Shown here in pieces: positions 54,499 through 63,065 of a stretch of 64,000 nucleotides of DNA. The notes under the pieces were generated by a model. The model worked only from the letters and a program-made list of their open reading frames with translations. It was not told where the DNA came from and ran no database searches. Made by a program: the position numbers and the translations under genes. Source of the DNA: DAOUJI01 sp965219565. GTDB taxonomy: Bacteria > Chloroflexota > Dehalococcoidia > Lucifugimonadales > JAGWBF01. Each line of letters opens with the position of its first letter. Positions within the stretch are counted from its first letter, which is position 1. The stretch covers positions 310,001 through 374,000 of the forward strand of contig OZ244780.1 of NCBI GenBank assembly GCA_965219565.1, written 5' to 3'.

Positions 54499-55914
54499 CT
54501 ACCCGAACTGGTATTCTCTGGCTGCGACTATGAGGGAAAGCATGTCCGCCACCCTCCTGGCCGAGGTAGCGATGGCCTGCTCCGTGTCCCAGCGCACTTC
54601 TCCACCGTTCTCGGCCAGGTGCGCCAGCTCGTCGTGGGTCTCCTCGTTGACCTCAACGGGTCCGATGAGGTCTAGGCAGGAGACTACTAGCTGCTCGGGA
54701 GACATGCTTCCCTTGGCACGGACCCTCTCCACGATATCTTGAACCCCCGGCATGCTCAGATCGCCCACCCTGTCTGCTACGAAGTTAATACGCCTCACCA
54801 GGGAGCCGGTATCGATCCACTCGGACCCATAATGCCATCCTTCCACCGAAGGAGGGTCCAGAAGGGACTGCCCCATAACGTTGGGCTCAATGCCCAGCTC
54901 TTGTAGGCCGGGCTTGGGTACGCCCTTGAAATCTCCCACCAGGTTCATCGTACCCACCACCACTTCCGCGGGGCTTTTCACCTTGGTGAATCGGGAGCTC
55001 TTGAAGAAGTCTGAGTTGAACATCACCCGCAGGGCGGAGCCCACGTCGTAGCCAGAGCTCACGAAGGCATCCGCTATGATGTTGACACTCACCGGGTCCC
55101 TCGGCGGGGTGTGCAGCCAGGCCGGCACCTGCACGTCGTCGGCCACGAAGAAGTTGTACAGGTGCCTGGCGATGAACCGGGCGGTGGCGGGCTGACGCAC
55201 GATAATATCTATCACGTCCTCGCCGTTGAAGCGGCCCTTGTGTCCCAAAAAGGACTTCTCGCCGTCGTCGTGGTCCTCTGCATGGTACTCAAACTCCCAG
55301 GGAAACTGGAGATAAGGGAAGCGGGGCAGGCAACGGGCGACGGTCCAGCCGGTGAAGGCACGGGCGCATTCGTACACGTCCTCCTCGGTGTAGTTGCCTT
55401 GGCCCATGGAGAAGAGCTCCAGCAGCTCCCTTCCCCAGTTCTCGTTCGGCGAGTTCTTGTGGTTCTCGTTGTTGTCCAGCCAGTAGATCATGGCCGGGTT
55501 CTTAGCCACCTCCACCAGCAACTTCCGGTAGCTCCCCATACCCAGCCGGCGGAACATGTTGATCTGGGTCAGCAACTCCTGGGCCTTATTCACCTTGGCG
55601 TTCCCAGTGGCGAATATCTGGTGCCAGAAGAGGGCCATCTTTTCCTCCAGGGGCCGCTGGGTATTGATCATCTGCCAAACGTAGTTGGCCTGGCCGTCCC
55701 ATGTGGTGCCTCCGGGGATATAGCCCAGCGAAAAGTGGCGGAAGAGCAGGTCCTCCTCGTTGAGGGGAATCGCGTGCTTTTCGGGCTCCAGCAACTCCTC
55801 CACCGTCGCTTCGTATCCCTGGGCTACCCGCTCCTCCAACTCCGCACGGGGTGCGCCGAAGCCAGCCCGTCTCATCAGGTGGGCCATCAAGGCGATGTCT
55901 TCATTGGATTGCAT
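54499..55914 (-). CDS. DUF1800 protein, cassette D
   Basis: A 471-residue DUF1800 protein (LMAHLMRRAGFGAPRAELEE; ENWGRELLELFSMGQGNYTE; AREYQFG end). I start at the ATG at 55914, with GGAGGAG 6 bp upstream; the longer frame runs into NHL E and is not conserved. Long stretches are nearly identical in DNA to cassette E, so D and E arose by tandem duplication. No signal peptide. Confidence 0.9.
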   Translation of the reverse strand: MQSNEDIALMAHLMRRAGFGAPRAELEERVAQGYEATVEELLEPEKHAIPLNEEDLLFRHFSLGYIPGGTTWDGQANYVWQMINTQRPLEEKMALFWHQIFATGNAKVNKAQELLTQINMFRRLGMGSYRKLLVEVAKNPAMIYWLDNNENHKNSPNENWGRELLELFSMGQGNYTEEDVYECARAFTGWTVARCLPRFPYLQFPWEFEYHAEDHDDGEKSFLGHKGRFNGEDVIDIIVRQPATARFIARHLYNFFVADDVQVPAWLHTPPRDPVSVNIIADAFVSSGYDVGSALRVMFNSDFFKSSRFTKVKSPAEVVVGTMNLVGDFKGVPKPGLQELGIEPNVMGQSLLDPPSVEGWHYGSEWIDTGSLVRRINFVADRVGDLSMPGVQDIVERVRAKGSMSPEQLVVSCLDLIGPVEVNEETHDELAHLAENGGEVRWDTEQAIATSARRVADMLSLIVAAREYQFG

Positions 55915-55954
55915 CTGTTCTCCTCCCCAGGGTCGACGATTTGGCACCCCTAGT

Positions 55955-56974
55955 CTACAGGTTGAAAGCCAGGGGCATGAAGTCCTTTTCCTTTCGATAG
56001 AGGTGGAGGCGGCCCCGCTGCTGATCGACGATGACGATCCTACGCCGGTCATCGATCTTTACCGCCGTGGGGTAGCAAAGCCGCCACTCGGGTTCCAGGT
56101 TATTCACCCTCAAACGGGCTGCCGCACTCTCCGGATCAACGGACAGTTGCTGGGCCGCTGACTTGGTGAGTCGCTGTGCGTCTCCCACAAAGGTTGTGAG
56201 ATAGGAGCCATCAGGGTCGTAGGCGTGGACCCGGCTATTAGCCCAGTCCACGACATACACGTCGCCCTCCTCGTCAACGGCCACGCCACTGGGATGGAGC
56301 ATCTGCCCACCAGTGCGATCGGCCGCGGTAAAGCTCATTAGGTACTCACCGGTGGGTGTGAATTTTTGGGCCCGTCCATTGCGCCAATCGGCCACGTACA
56401 CGGCGCCTTCATCATCCAGGGTGATCCCCCACGGCATGTCCAGTTCGCCTTCGCCGCTGCCTTTCTTCCCCCACCCGAAGAGGAACTTCCCCTCTCGGGT
56501 GAACACCTGAACGCGGTTGTTCCCGCTGTCAACCATCCAGAGGTGTTGCTCTTTATCGAAGACGAGTCCCCATGGCCGGCACAACTCCCCGGGGTTCGAG
56601 CCGGGAATCCCCCACTTGCCCAGGAAGTCCCCCTCCTTGTCAAAGATGGATATCCTGTTGAGCCACTCGTCGGCCACGTACACGTTTTCATCCTGGTCTA
56701 TGGCGAGGGCGGTGACGCGCATAAAATAGCCGTCGTCGGTGCCGTAGTCACCGAACTGGACAATCATGTCTTCCTGGTGATAATCATCGCCCAGTATGCA
56801 TTTTGTAACCTTGGTGTTGCGGAGCACGTCTTCACATCGGCCAAGCACGTATGCCACCCCATTGGGAGCCAGAGCAACGTCCATCAGCTGCGAGAATCCC
56901 GAGATTTGCGTCGGCTTGCCGATGCAATGGCTATAGGTAAAAGTGCGTCCAAACACCGTTCGCTGGAGCATCAT
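55955..56974 (-). CDS. NHL-repeat propeller, cassette E
   Basis: A 339-residue NHL propeller, paralogue of D (TVFGRTFTYSHCIGKPTQ; GEGELDMPWGITLDDEG). The C-terminal tail is the most divergent of the five (KDFMPLAFNL). No signal peptide. It follows DUF1800 E by 65 bp and precedes DUF1800 D by 40 bp. Confidence 0.88.
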   Translation of the reverse strand: MMLQRTVFGRTFTYSHCIGKPTQISGFSQLMDVALAPNGVAYVLGRCEDVLRNTKVTKCILGDDYHQEDMIVQFGDYGTDDGYFMRVTALAIDQDENVYVADEWLNRISIFDKEGDFLGKWGIPGSNPGELCRPWGLVFDKEQHLWMVDSGNNRVQVFTREGKFLFGWGKKGSGEGELDMPWGITLDDEGAVYVADWRNGRAQKFTPTGEYLMSFTAADRTGGQMLHPSGVAVDEEGDVYVVDWANSRVHAYDPDGSYLTTFVGDAQRLTKSAAQQLSVDPESAAARLRVNNLEPEWRLCYPTAVKIDDRRRIVIVDQQRGRLHLYRKEKDFMPLAFNL

Positions 56975-57039
56975 TTTCGGCTTCCCCCAAGGGAGTTATA
57001 TCTTGCAATGTCCTGTAGAAGGGTCGGGAATAGAAGGAA

Positions 57040-58455
57040 TTAGCCGAACTGGTATTCTCTGGCGGAAGCTATCAGGGATAGCATATCTCCCACTCTACGG
57101 GCCGAGACATGGAACGCCTCCTTGGTATCCCAACGCATCTCACCCGCCGGCTCCGCCAGGCGCACCAGTTCGTCACGGGTCCCCTCGTTGACTTCAACAG
57201 GGCCGATCAGCTCAAGGCAACTGTCCACGAGCTGTTCGGCAGAGATGGGACCACTGGCACGAACCCTGTCCACGATATCCTGGACTCCCGGCATGCTCAG
57301 ATCGCCCACCTTGTCTGCCACGAAGTTAATTCGCCTCACCAGGGAGCCCGTGTCTATCCACTCCTGTCCCGTGTGCCATCCTTCCACCGAAGGAGGGTCC
57401 AGAAGGGACTGCCCCATATTGTTGGGCTCAATGCCTAGCTCTTGTAGACCGGGCCTCGGTACGCCCTTGAAATCCCCCACCAGGTTCATGGTTCCCACCA
57501 CCACTTCCGCAGGGCTCTTGACCTTCTGGAAGCGGGCCTGCTTGAAGAAATCGGAGTTCAGCAGCACTCGGAGGGTGGCGCTCATGTCGTAGTCTGAGGA
57601 TACGAATGCATCCGCTATGATGTTGATGGCAACGGGGTCCCGGGGCGGCGTATGCTGCCATGACGGGACCTGAACGTCATCGGCCACGAAGAAGTTGTAC
57701 AGGTGCCTGGCGATGAACCGAGCCGTGGCGGGCTGGCGCACGATGATGTCTATCACGTCCTCGCCGTTGAAATGGCCCTTGTGCCCCAAAAAGGACTTCT
57801 CGCCGTCGTCGTGGTCTTCAGGCTTGTACTCAAACTCCCAGGGAAACTGGAGGTAGGGAAATCGGGGTAGGCAGGCCAAGATGGTCCAGCCGGTAAAGGC
57901 ACGGGCACACTCGTAGACGTCCTGCTCGGTGTAGTTGCCTTGGCCCATGGAGAAGAGCTCCAGCAGCTCCCTTCCCCAGTTCTCGTTCGGCGAGTTCTTG
58001 TGGTTCTCGTTGTTGTCCAGCCAGTAGATCATGGCCGGGTTCTTGGCCACCTCCACCAGCAACTCCCGGTAGCTGCCCAGGCCACGTCTGCGGAACATGT
58101 TGATCTGGGTCAGCAGCTCCTGGGCCTTGTTGACCTTGCCATTGCCGGTGGCGAATATCTGGTGCCAGAACAGGGCCATCTTTTCCTCTAGGGGCCGCTG
58201 GGTATTGATCATCTGCCAAACGTAGTTGGCCTGGCCGTCCCATGTGGTTCCCCCCGGAATAATGCCCGGCGTAAAGTGGCGGAAGAGAAGATACTCGTCG
58301 TTGGGAGGAACGCCGTGCTTCTCGGGCTCCAGCAGCTCCTCCACCGTCGCCTCGTATCCCCGTGCTACCCGCTCCTCCAACTCCGCGCGGGGTGACCCGA
58401 AGCCGGCCCGTCGCATTAGATGTCCCATCAGGGCAATGTCTTCATATGACGCCAT
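57040..58455 (-). CDS. DUF1800 protein, cassette E
   Basis: A 471-residue DUF1800 protein (LMGHLMRRAGFGSPRAELEE; ENWGRELLELFSMGQGNYTE; AREYQFG end). No signal peptide. The ATG has GGGGGAAG upstream. It begins 58 bp after the stop of the orphan binding protein, so an operon binding protein, DUF1800 E, NHL E, DUF1800 D, NHL D is likely. Confidence 0.9.
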   Translation of the reverse strand: MASYEDIALMGHLMRRAGFGSPRAELEERVARGYEATVEELLEPEKHGVPPNDEYLLFRHFTPGIIPGGTTWDGQANYVWQMINTQRPLEEKMALFWHQIFATGNGKVNKAQELLTQINMFRRRGLGSYRELLVEVAKNPAMIYWLDNNENHKNSPNENWGRELLELFSMGQGNYTEQDVYECARAFTGWTILACLPRFPYLQFPWEFEYKPEDHDDGEKSFLGHKGHFNGEDVIDIIVRQPATARFIARHLYNFFVADDVQVPSWQHTPPRDPVAINIIADAFVSSDYDMSATLRVLLNSDFFKQARFQKVKSPAEVVVGTMNLVGDFKGVPRPGLQELGIEPNNMGQSLLDPPSVEGWHTGQEWIDTGSLVRRINFVADKVGDLSMPGVQDIVDRVRASGPISAEQLVDSCLELIGPVEVNEGTRDELVRLAEPAGEMRWDTKEAFHVSARRVGDMLSLIASAREYQFG

Positions 58456-58513
58456 CGGCTCTTCCCCCTGTGATCCGACGATCTGGGGACCGGGCGGACC
58501 CTGCCCCGTAGGT

Positions 58514-60526
58514 CTATCTTTCTCCTATGATAATGTAGTTGTCCTCGAGCCACTTGTGCTCATGGTAGGTTGAGGCGCTGGATACGAGGGTCGGGTGGAA
58601 GTTCTTGATCCTGTTGTTGCTTATATGGTTGCCGCTAGACCAGGCCAGGGGTATGAGGGGGACCTCCTCCTCGAGGATGCGGGCCGCCTCCAGGACCAGC
58701 TCCTTCCGTTTCGCCGGGTCCGTTTCCGCCGCTATCTTTTCCGACAGGTCGATAATCCTCTGGTCCTCCCAGTTGCTCCGGTTCCTCTCGCCACCGGGCA
58801 GGTAGTTGGCGCCGATGTAGAAGTCGGGGTCGCCAACAAGGTAGCTGCTCCCGAAGGAGAAAGTATCATAGTCGCCCCTCCGCCAGTCGTCTTGGGCGGC
58901 AACGTAATTCTTCACGTTAATTTTGACGTCGAAGCCCAGATATCTGTTGAGCTGGTCCGCGATGACCGTGGCCATCTGATCGAAGTTCCCTACCTGGGCG
59001 CCGTCGATGGACATCTGGAAACCTTCGGGTACGCCCGCCTCCGTGAGCAACCTCTTGGCCTCAGCCAGGTCGTCGGGGTGGGTTTCCCCGTCGGCGCTCA
59101 GCCTGTAGCCCGGCAGCTTGGCCTGCTCCTCGGAGGTCAGGTAGAAGGGCGTGTCGGGTGGGAAGAAGGCGCCGAGGATCGTATGCTTCAATATCTTGCC
59201 GTATTCCTGGTGGTTTATAGCCAAGTTCATGGCGCGTCTCACCCTCGCGTCGTCAAAGGGCTTTTTCTTGGTGTTGAACTCTATGAACCGGAAAGCACCG
59301 ACGGCGGCGTCGAAGATGGACATTCTGTGCCCCATGTCCTTCGCCAGCTGTACCTTCTGTTCTACGGAGATCCCCGCGACCGAGCTGGACATGTCTAGTA
59401 TCTGCTCGGTCTGCCACGCTGCGATGACGGTGCTGGCGCCCCGCAAGATGAACCACTTCATGCCGTCGTAGTAGGGACGTGGGGCTTTGAAGTAGTCGTC
59501 GTTTCTCTCGTACTCCAGGGAGACATCCCTTGTATGCTTCACCAGCTTGAAGGGGCCCGACCCAAGCTGGTCCTCCACCAGCTTGGGTCGCTTGGGTGCG
59601 ATGGCCTCGAGATGGTGCTTGGGGTATATGGAGAACTGCTGGTTGGCCATCAAAGAGAGGATGGCCCCTGTGGGTATCTTGGTATTAACCTCCACGGTCT
59701 TGTCGTCGATGGCCCGGGCATTGCCCGCCTCGTAGTACTTGGATATCTGGCGGTTCCTTCCCCTGGGCTCGTCTGGATCCACCCAGGAGTCGAAGGCGAA
59801 CACCACGTCGTGGGCAGTAACGGGCTTGCCGTCCCACCAGTTGGCGGCGTGGAGCTTGAAGGTGTATGTCTGGTTGTCGGGGGACGCCTCCCAGCTTCTG
59901 GCGAGGTCCCCCCTGATGTCGAAAAAGTCCAGGGTCTCCATGTTGTATTCAAGCAGGCGGTTGTACATGGGGATGGCCTGTGAAGCGCATGAAACATCCG
60001 AGACGCACTCCCAGATAAACAGGTGGGCGGGGTTGTTGCCCAGATGCATGGGTATGACGCCGCCCCGCTTTCCCTCCCGTATGAACAGATCCGAAGGCAT
60101 TGCCATTCTGACGGTGGTTGGCGCGGCGGTGGGCAACGCTTTGACGACAGCCTCTTGGACAGCCTTCTCAATATCCTCCGGGCTTATTCCAGGCTGGGCC
60201 TTCAGCGCATTCTCTATTGCTGCTGCGACTTCTGCGTCGGTCACTCCAGGCTTTGCGGCCAGAGCATTGGCTATCTCCGTCGCCACCTGCTCCGCAGTGA
60301 CTCCGGGCTGTGCTGCCAGAGCATCCTGCACGGCCTTGGCCACGTCCGCCGACGTGACTCCGGCGGACTGACCCGCCAGCGCCTGCTGTACTATCGCCGT
60401 AATGTCTACTGGAGTTGGGGTCGGCTGCGGTGTCGGATCATCGGTCCCACAAGCCAACGCCATAACGAGGACTAACGCCAGGGGAATGAGAAGCATGAAA
60501 CTTGGTTTGAACCACCTTCGTGCCAT
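58514..60526 (-). CDS. Peptide-type ABC substrate-binding lipoprotein with helical repeats, orphan
   Basis: A 670-residue family 5 solute-binding lipoprotein. The signal peptide ends in VMALAC (Cys26). Residues 40-135 hold 19-residue repeats of the type GVTxxxVxxxIxxALxAxP. The binding fold follows (LHAANWWDGKPVTAHDVVFAFD). No permease gene is nearby; it heads the operon with cassettes E and D. It may feed a permease encoded elsewhere, such as importers 1-3, or act as a sensor. Confidence 0.9.
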   Translation of the reverse strand: MARRWFKPSFMLLIPLALVLVMALACGTDDPTPQPTPTPVDITAIVQQALAGQSAGVTSADVAKAVQDALAAQPGVTAEQVATEIANALAAKPGVTDAEVAAAIENALKAQPGISPEDIEKAVQEAVVKALPTAAPTTVRMAMPSDLFIREGKRGGVIPMHLGNNPAHLFIWECVSDVSCASQAIPMYNRLLEYNMETLDFFDIRGDLARSWEASPDNQTYTFKLHAANWWDGKPVTAHDVVFAFDSWVDPDEPRGRNRQISKYYEAGNARAIDDKTVEVNTKIPTGAILSLMANQQFSIYPKHHLEAIAPKRPKLVEDQLGSGPFKLVKHTRDVSLEYERNDDYFKAPRPYYDGMKWFILRGASTVIAAWQTEQILDMSSSVAGISVEQKVQLAKDMGHRMSIFDAAVGAFRFIEFNTKKKPFDDARVRRAMNLAINHQEYGKILKHTILGAFFPPDTPFYLTSEEQAKLPGYRLSADGETHPDDLAEAKRLLTEAGVPEGFQMSIDGAQVGNFDQMATVIADQLNRYLGFDVKINVKNYVAAQDDWRRGDYDTFSFGSSYLVGDPDFYIGANYLPGGERNRSNWEDQRIIDLSEKIAAETDPAKRKELVLEAARILEEEVPLIPLAWSSGNHISNNRIKNFHPTLVSSASTYHEHKWLEDNYIIIGER
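60130..60390 (-). repeat. 57-bp tandem repeats in the orphan binding-protein gene
   Basis: Four units of about 57 bp encode 19-residue amphipathic helices (GVT/GIS starts, Ala-rich). They are analogous to the 60-bp units of importer 2 but diverged in sequence. Confidence 0.75.
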
Positions 60527-60633
60527 GACAGCCCTCCACGCTTAGCTTAACGTGCGTTCCAACCGTACAAGTGCCTATTTCAAGGCGACAGGCTCCGAAG
60601 TATAGATGGAATGTTTAAAAATTGTCAAGATTC

Positions 60634-61893
60634 CGAAACGACTCATAATAAATGTTATCGAAGAAGGCATCGTTGCCTCGCAAGCATTGTTGCCGGAGGG
60701 TGGAGCAGCGCGAGGCAGTGTGATGGAGTGTTTGGAAGCGATAAGAGAGAGGTGCGCTAAGGCTGACCGGAAAGAAAAGGGAAGACTCTTGGACGAAGCG
60801 GCGCAGGTCACCGGGCGTCACCGCAAGTCCCTGACCCGCGCCTTGAGAACTCGCCCAGGTCCTTCTCCGAAGAACCGGCCCCCGACCCAGGGGAAGTACG
60901 GCCCGGAGGCTGTGAGAGGCTTGAGGGCCGTTTGGGAAGCCGGGGACCGGATGTGCGGCAAGAGGCTGCAACCTTTCTTGGGGGAGTTGGCGGAGGCCTT
61001 GGAGCGGCATGGCGAGCTGTCCTAGAGGCGGAGGTTAGAAGGCAGGTGGAAGAGATGAGCTCAGCCACCATAGACGGGCTCCTCAAGCCCCGCCGTCGCC
61101 GGGGACTGCGGCGGCCCTTCGGCACGACCAAGCCTGGCAGCCTCTTGAAGGCGGCGATCCCAATAAGGACTTTCACCGAGTGGGATGATAACCGACCAGG
61201 GTTCTTAGGATGGACCTGGTGGCCCACTTGGGGGATTCGACCGAGGGGTTCTACTTGAACACTCTGAGCGCGGTGGACGTGGCCACTGGATGGGTGGAAT
61301 GCCGCGGGGTGTTCGGGAAGGGTCAGGAACGGGTGGGCGGCGCTATACACCACATCGGCCAAAGGCTGCCCTTCCCCTCCTGTCCTGGGGATCGACTCGG
61401 ACAACGGCGGCGAGTTCATCAACCACCGGTTGTACGACTGCTGCCGAAGGAAGGGGATCAGGTTCACTCGTTCCAGGTTCTACAAGAGGAACGACGGCGC
61501 CCACGTCGAGCAGAAGAACTGGTCGGTGGTGAGGAGGCTCATCGGCTACGAACGGTACAGCAGCAAAGAGGCTCTGGAGCAGCTGAAGCGAGCCTACCGT
61601 CTGGCGGGGCTCTACGTGTGAACTTCTTCCAGCCGGCGATGCAGCTCCAGGAGAAGAAGCGCCACGGGGCTCGAGTCCACGAGGTCTATGACACAGCCAA
61701 GGCTCCCTACCGAAGGCTGCTGGAACACGATGCGCTAAGCGGAGAACAAAGAGAAGAGATGGAGGACTTGTATTGCCGGCTGAATCCGGCCGGGCTTTTA
61801 AGACAAATCCAGAGGGAGCAAGAACGCCTGTGGATCATGGCGGACAACAACGGCTCAACCCAGACCCTGGACAACATTGCCATTTGAGGCAAC
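60634..61893 (+). mobile_element. IS copy 2 (DDE/integrase-type), right end truncated
   Basis: Near-identical to copy 1 and in the same orientation. The left inverted repeat (60650-60680) is present with one change. The right side stops at GAGGCAAC (61886-61893): the outer 21 bp of the repeat seen in copy 1 are missing and rplA follows 19 bp later. Confidence 0.85.
60720..61887 (+). pseudogene. Transposase, frameshifted (IS copy 2)
   Basis: Same transposase as in copy 1 and better preserved at the N-terminus (GKYGPEAVRGLRAVWEAGDR readable). It shares the three downstream frameshifts with copy 1 (near 61207, 61378 and 61618) and has a private 1-base deletion near 61019. It cannot make a full-length enzyme. 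Confidence 0.8.
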
Positions 61894-61912
61894 ACGATCT
61901 TTGCCCGTTCCT

Positions 61913-62626
61913 CTAGTCGGCCCTCATCGACGAGAGAGCCGTCAAATCCAGCTTGATGCTGGGCCCCATAGAAGACGTAAGGAAGGCCGACCTGATGAAG
62001 GCGCCCTTTATGGCCGCAGGGCGCGATCTGTTCACCGAGTCCATGAGCGACGCGATATTACCCAGGAGCGCCTCGTCGGACATCGACATCTTTCCCACCG
62101 GGGAGTGGATGATAGACGTGCGGTCAGTGCGGTATTCCAGACGTCCTTTCTTGGCCTCGTCGATGGTGCGGGGCAAGTCCCTGGCCTGCACCATGGTGCC
62201 CGTTCTGGGGTTAGGCATCAGCCCCCTTCGTCCCAGGACTCGGCCCAGCCTGCCTATCTTGGACATTACGTCGGGCACGGCAAGTCCCACGTCGAATTCC
62301 ACCCATCCGCCTTCGATCCGCTGGATAAGGTCGTCTTCTCCCACGTAGTCGGCTCCCGCCTGCCGTGCGATGTCCGCAGCTTCCCCGTTGGCGAACACCA
62401 GAACCCGGGTCTGCTTGCCCAGCCCGTGGGGCAGGACGGTCACACCCCTGACCATCTGGTCGGCGTGGCGCGTGTCGGCCCCGGTGCGCAGGTGTAGTTC
62501 GACGGTTTCGTCGAACTTGGCCGAAGACACTTCCTTGAGGAGGGCCAAGGCCTCTTCGGGCGGGTAGTCCGTTTCCGGGTCTATCTTTTCCCTCGCTGCC
62601 AAGTAGCGGCGGCTGCGTTTTACCAT
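61913..62626 (-). CDS. rplA: 50S ribosomal protein L1
   Basis: A 237-residue L1 protein of the ribosomal stalk, which binds 23S rRNA and often its own mRNA. GADTRHADQMVRGVTVLPHGLGK near residue 48 and the C-terminal signature MGPSIKLDL are present. It is 4 bp after rplK. The stop codon lies 19 bp from the island edge, where rplJ would normally follow. Confidence 0.97.
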   Translation of the reverse strand: MVKRSRRYLAAREKIDPETDYPPEEALALLKEVSSAKFDETVELHLRTGADTRHADQMVRGVTVLPHGLGKQTRVLVFANGEAADIARQAGADYVGEDDLIQRIEGGWVEFDVGLAVPDVMSKIGRLGRVLGRRGLMPNPRTGTMVQARDLPRTIDEAKKGRLEYRTDRTSIIHSPVGKMSMSDEALLGNIASLMDSVNRSRPAAIKGAFIRSAFLTSSMGPSIKLDLTALSSMRAD

Positions 62627-62630
62627 TGCA

Positions 62631-63056
62631 CTATTCCTCTATCTTTATGCCCATGCTCCGGGCGGTTCCTTCGATGATTTTCACCGCCGCGTCAATGTCT
62701 GCGGCGTTCAGGTCGTTGAACTTGTTAGAGGCGATGCTGCGCACGGCGTCTCTGGACACCGTCCCCACGTTGCTGTGGCCGGCGCGCGCTTCGCCCTTCT
62801 CAACCCCTGCCGCCTGCCTCAGAAGCTCGGACGCGGGCGGAGTCCGAGTCACGAAGTTGAAGGAGCGGTCCTCGAACACGGTGATGTGGACTGGGATGAT
62901 GGTCCCGGCCTGGGATGCCGTGCGTTCGTTGTATTCCTTGACGAATCCCATGATATTCACGCCGTGCTGGCCCAACGCCGGCCCGACGGGGGGCGCCGGC
63001 GTTGCTTTTCCGGCTTGAAGTTGAAGCTTGATTATGGCCCGAACCTTCTTTGCCAA
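62631..63056 (-). CDS. rplK: 50S ribosomal protein L11
   Basis: A 141-residue L11 protein of the GTPase-associated centre. The N-terminal KLQLQAGKATPAPPVGPALG and the C-terminal region with the usual VGTVSRDAVRSIA are present. Located between nusG and rplA, the usual order. Confidence 0.98.
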   Translation of the reverse strand: MAKKVRAIIKLQLQAGKATPAPPVGPALGQHGVNIMGFVKEYNERTASQAGTIIPVHITVFEDRSFNFVTRTPPASELLRQAAGVEKGEARAGHSNVGTVSRDAVRSIASNKFNDLNAADIDAAVKIIEGTARSMGIKIEE

Positions 63057-63065
63057 CTGGGTCTC

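Larger units (their letters stand above)
41698..61893. mobile_element. 20-kb island bounded by directly repeated IS copies, splitting rplA from rplJ
   Basis: The segment between the outer edges of two near-identical IS copies in the same orientation. It contains a GMC oxidoreductase, DUF1800-NHL cassettes C, D and E, a transposase remnant, coxL-S-M-G, a cupin and a peptide-binding lipoprotein. On one side is the rplJ leader, on the other the rplA stop only 19 bp away. The layout is that of a composite transposon, but both IS copies are inactive now and no target duplication is obvious, so recombination between IS copies is an alternative origin. Confidence 0.75.
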
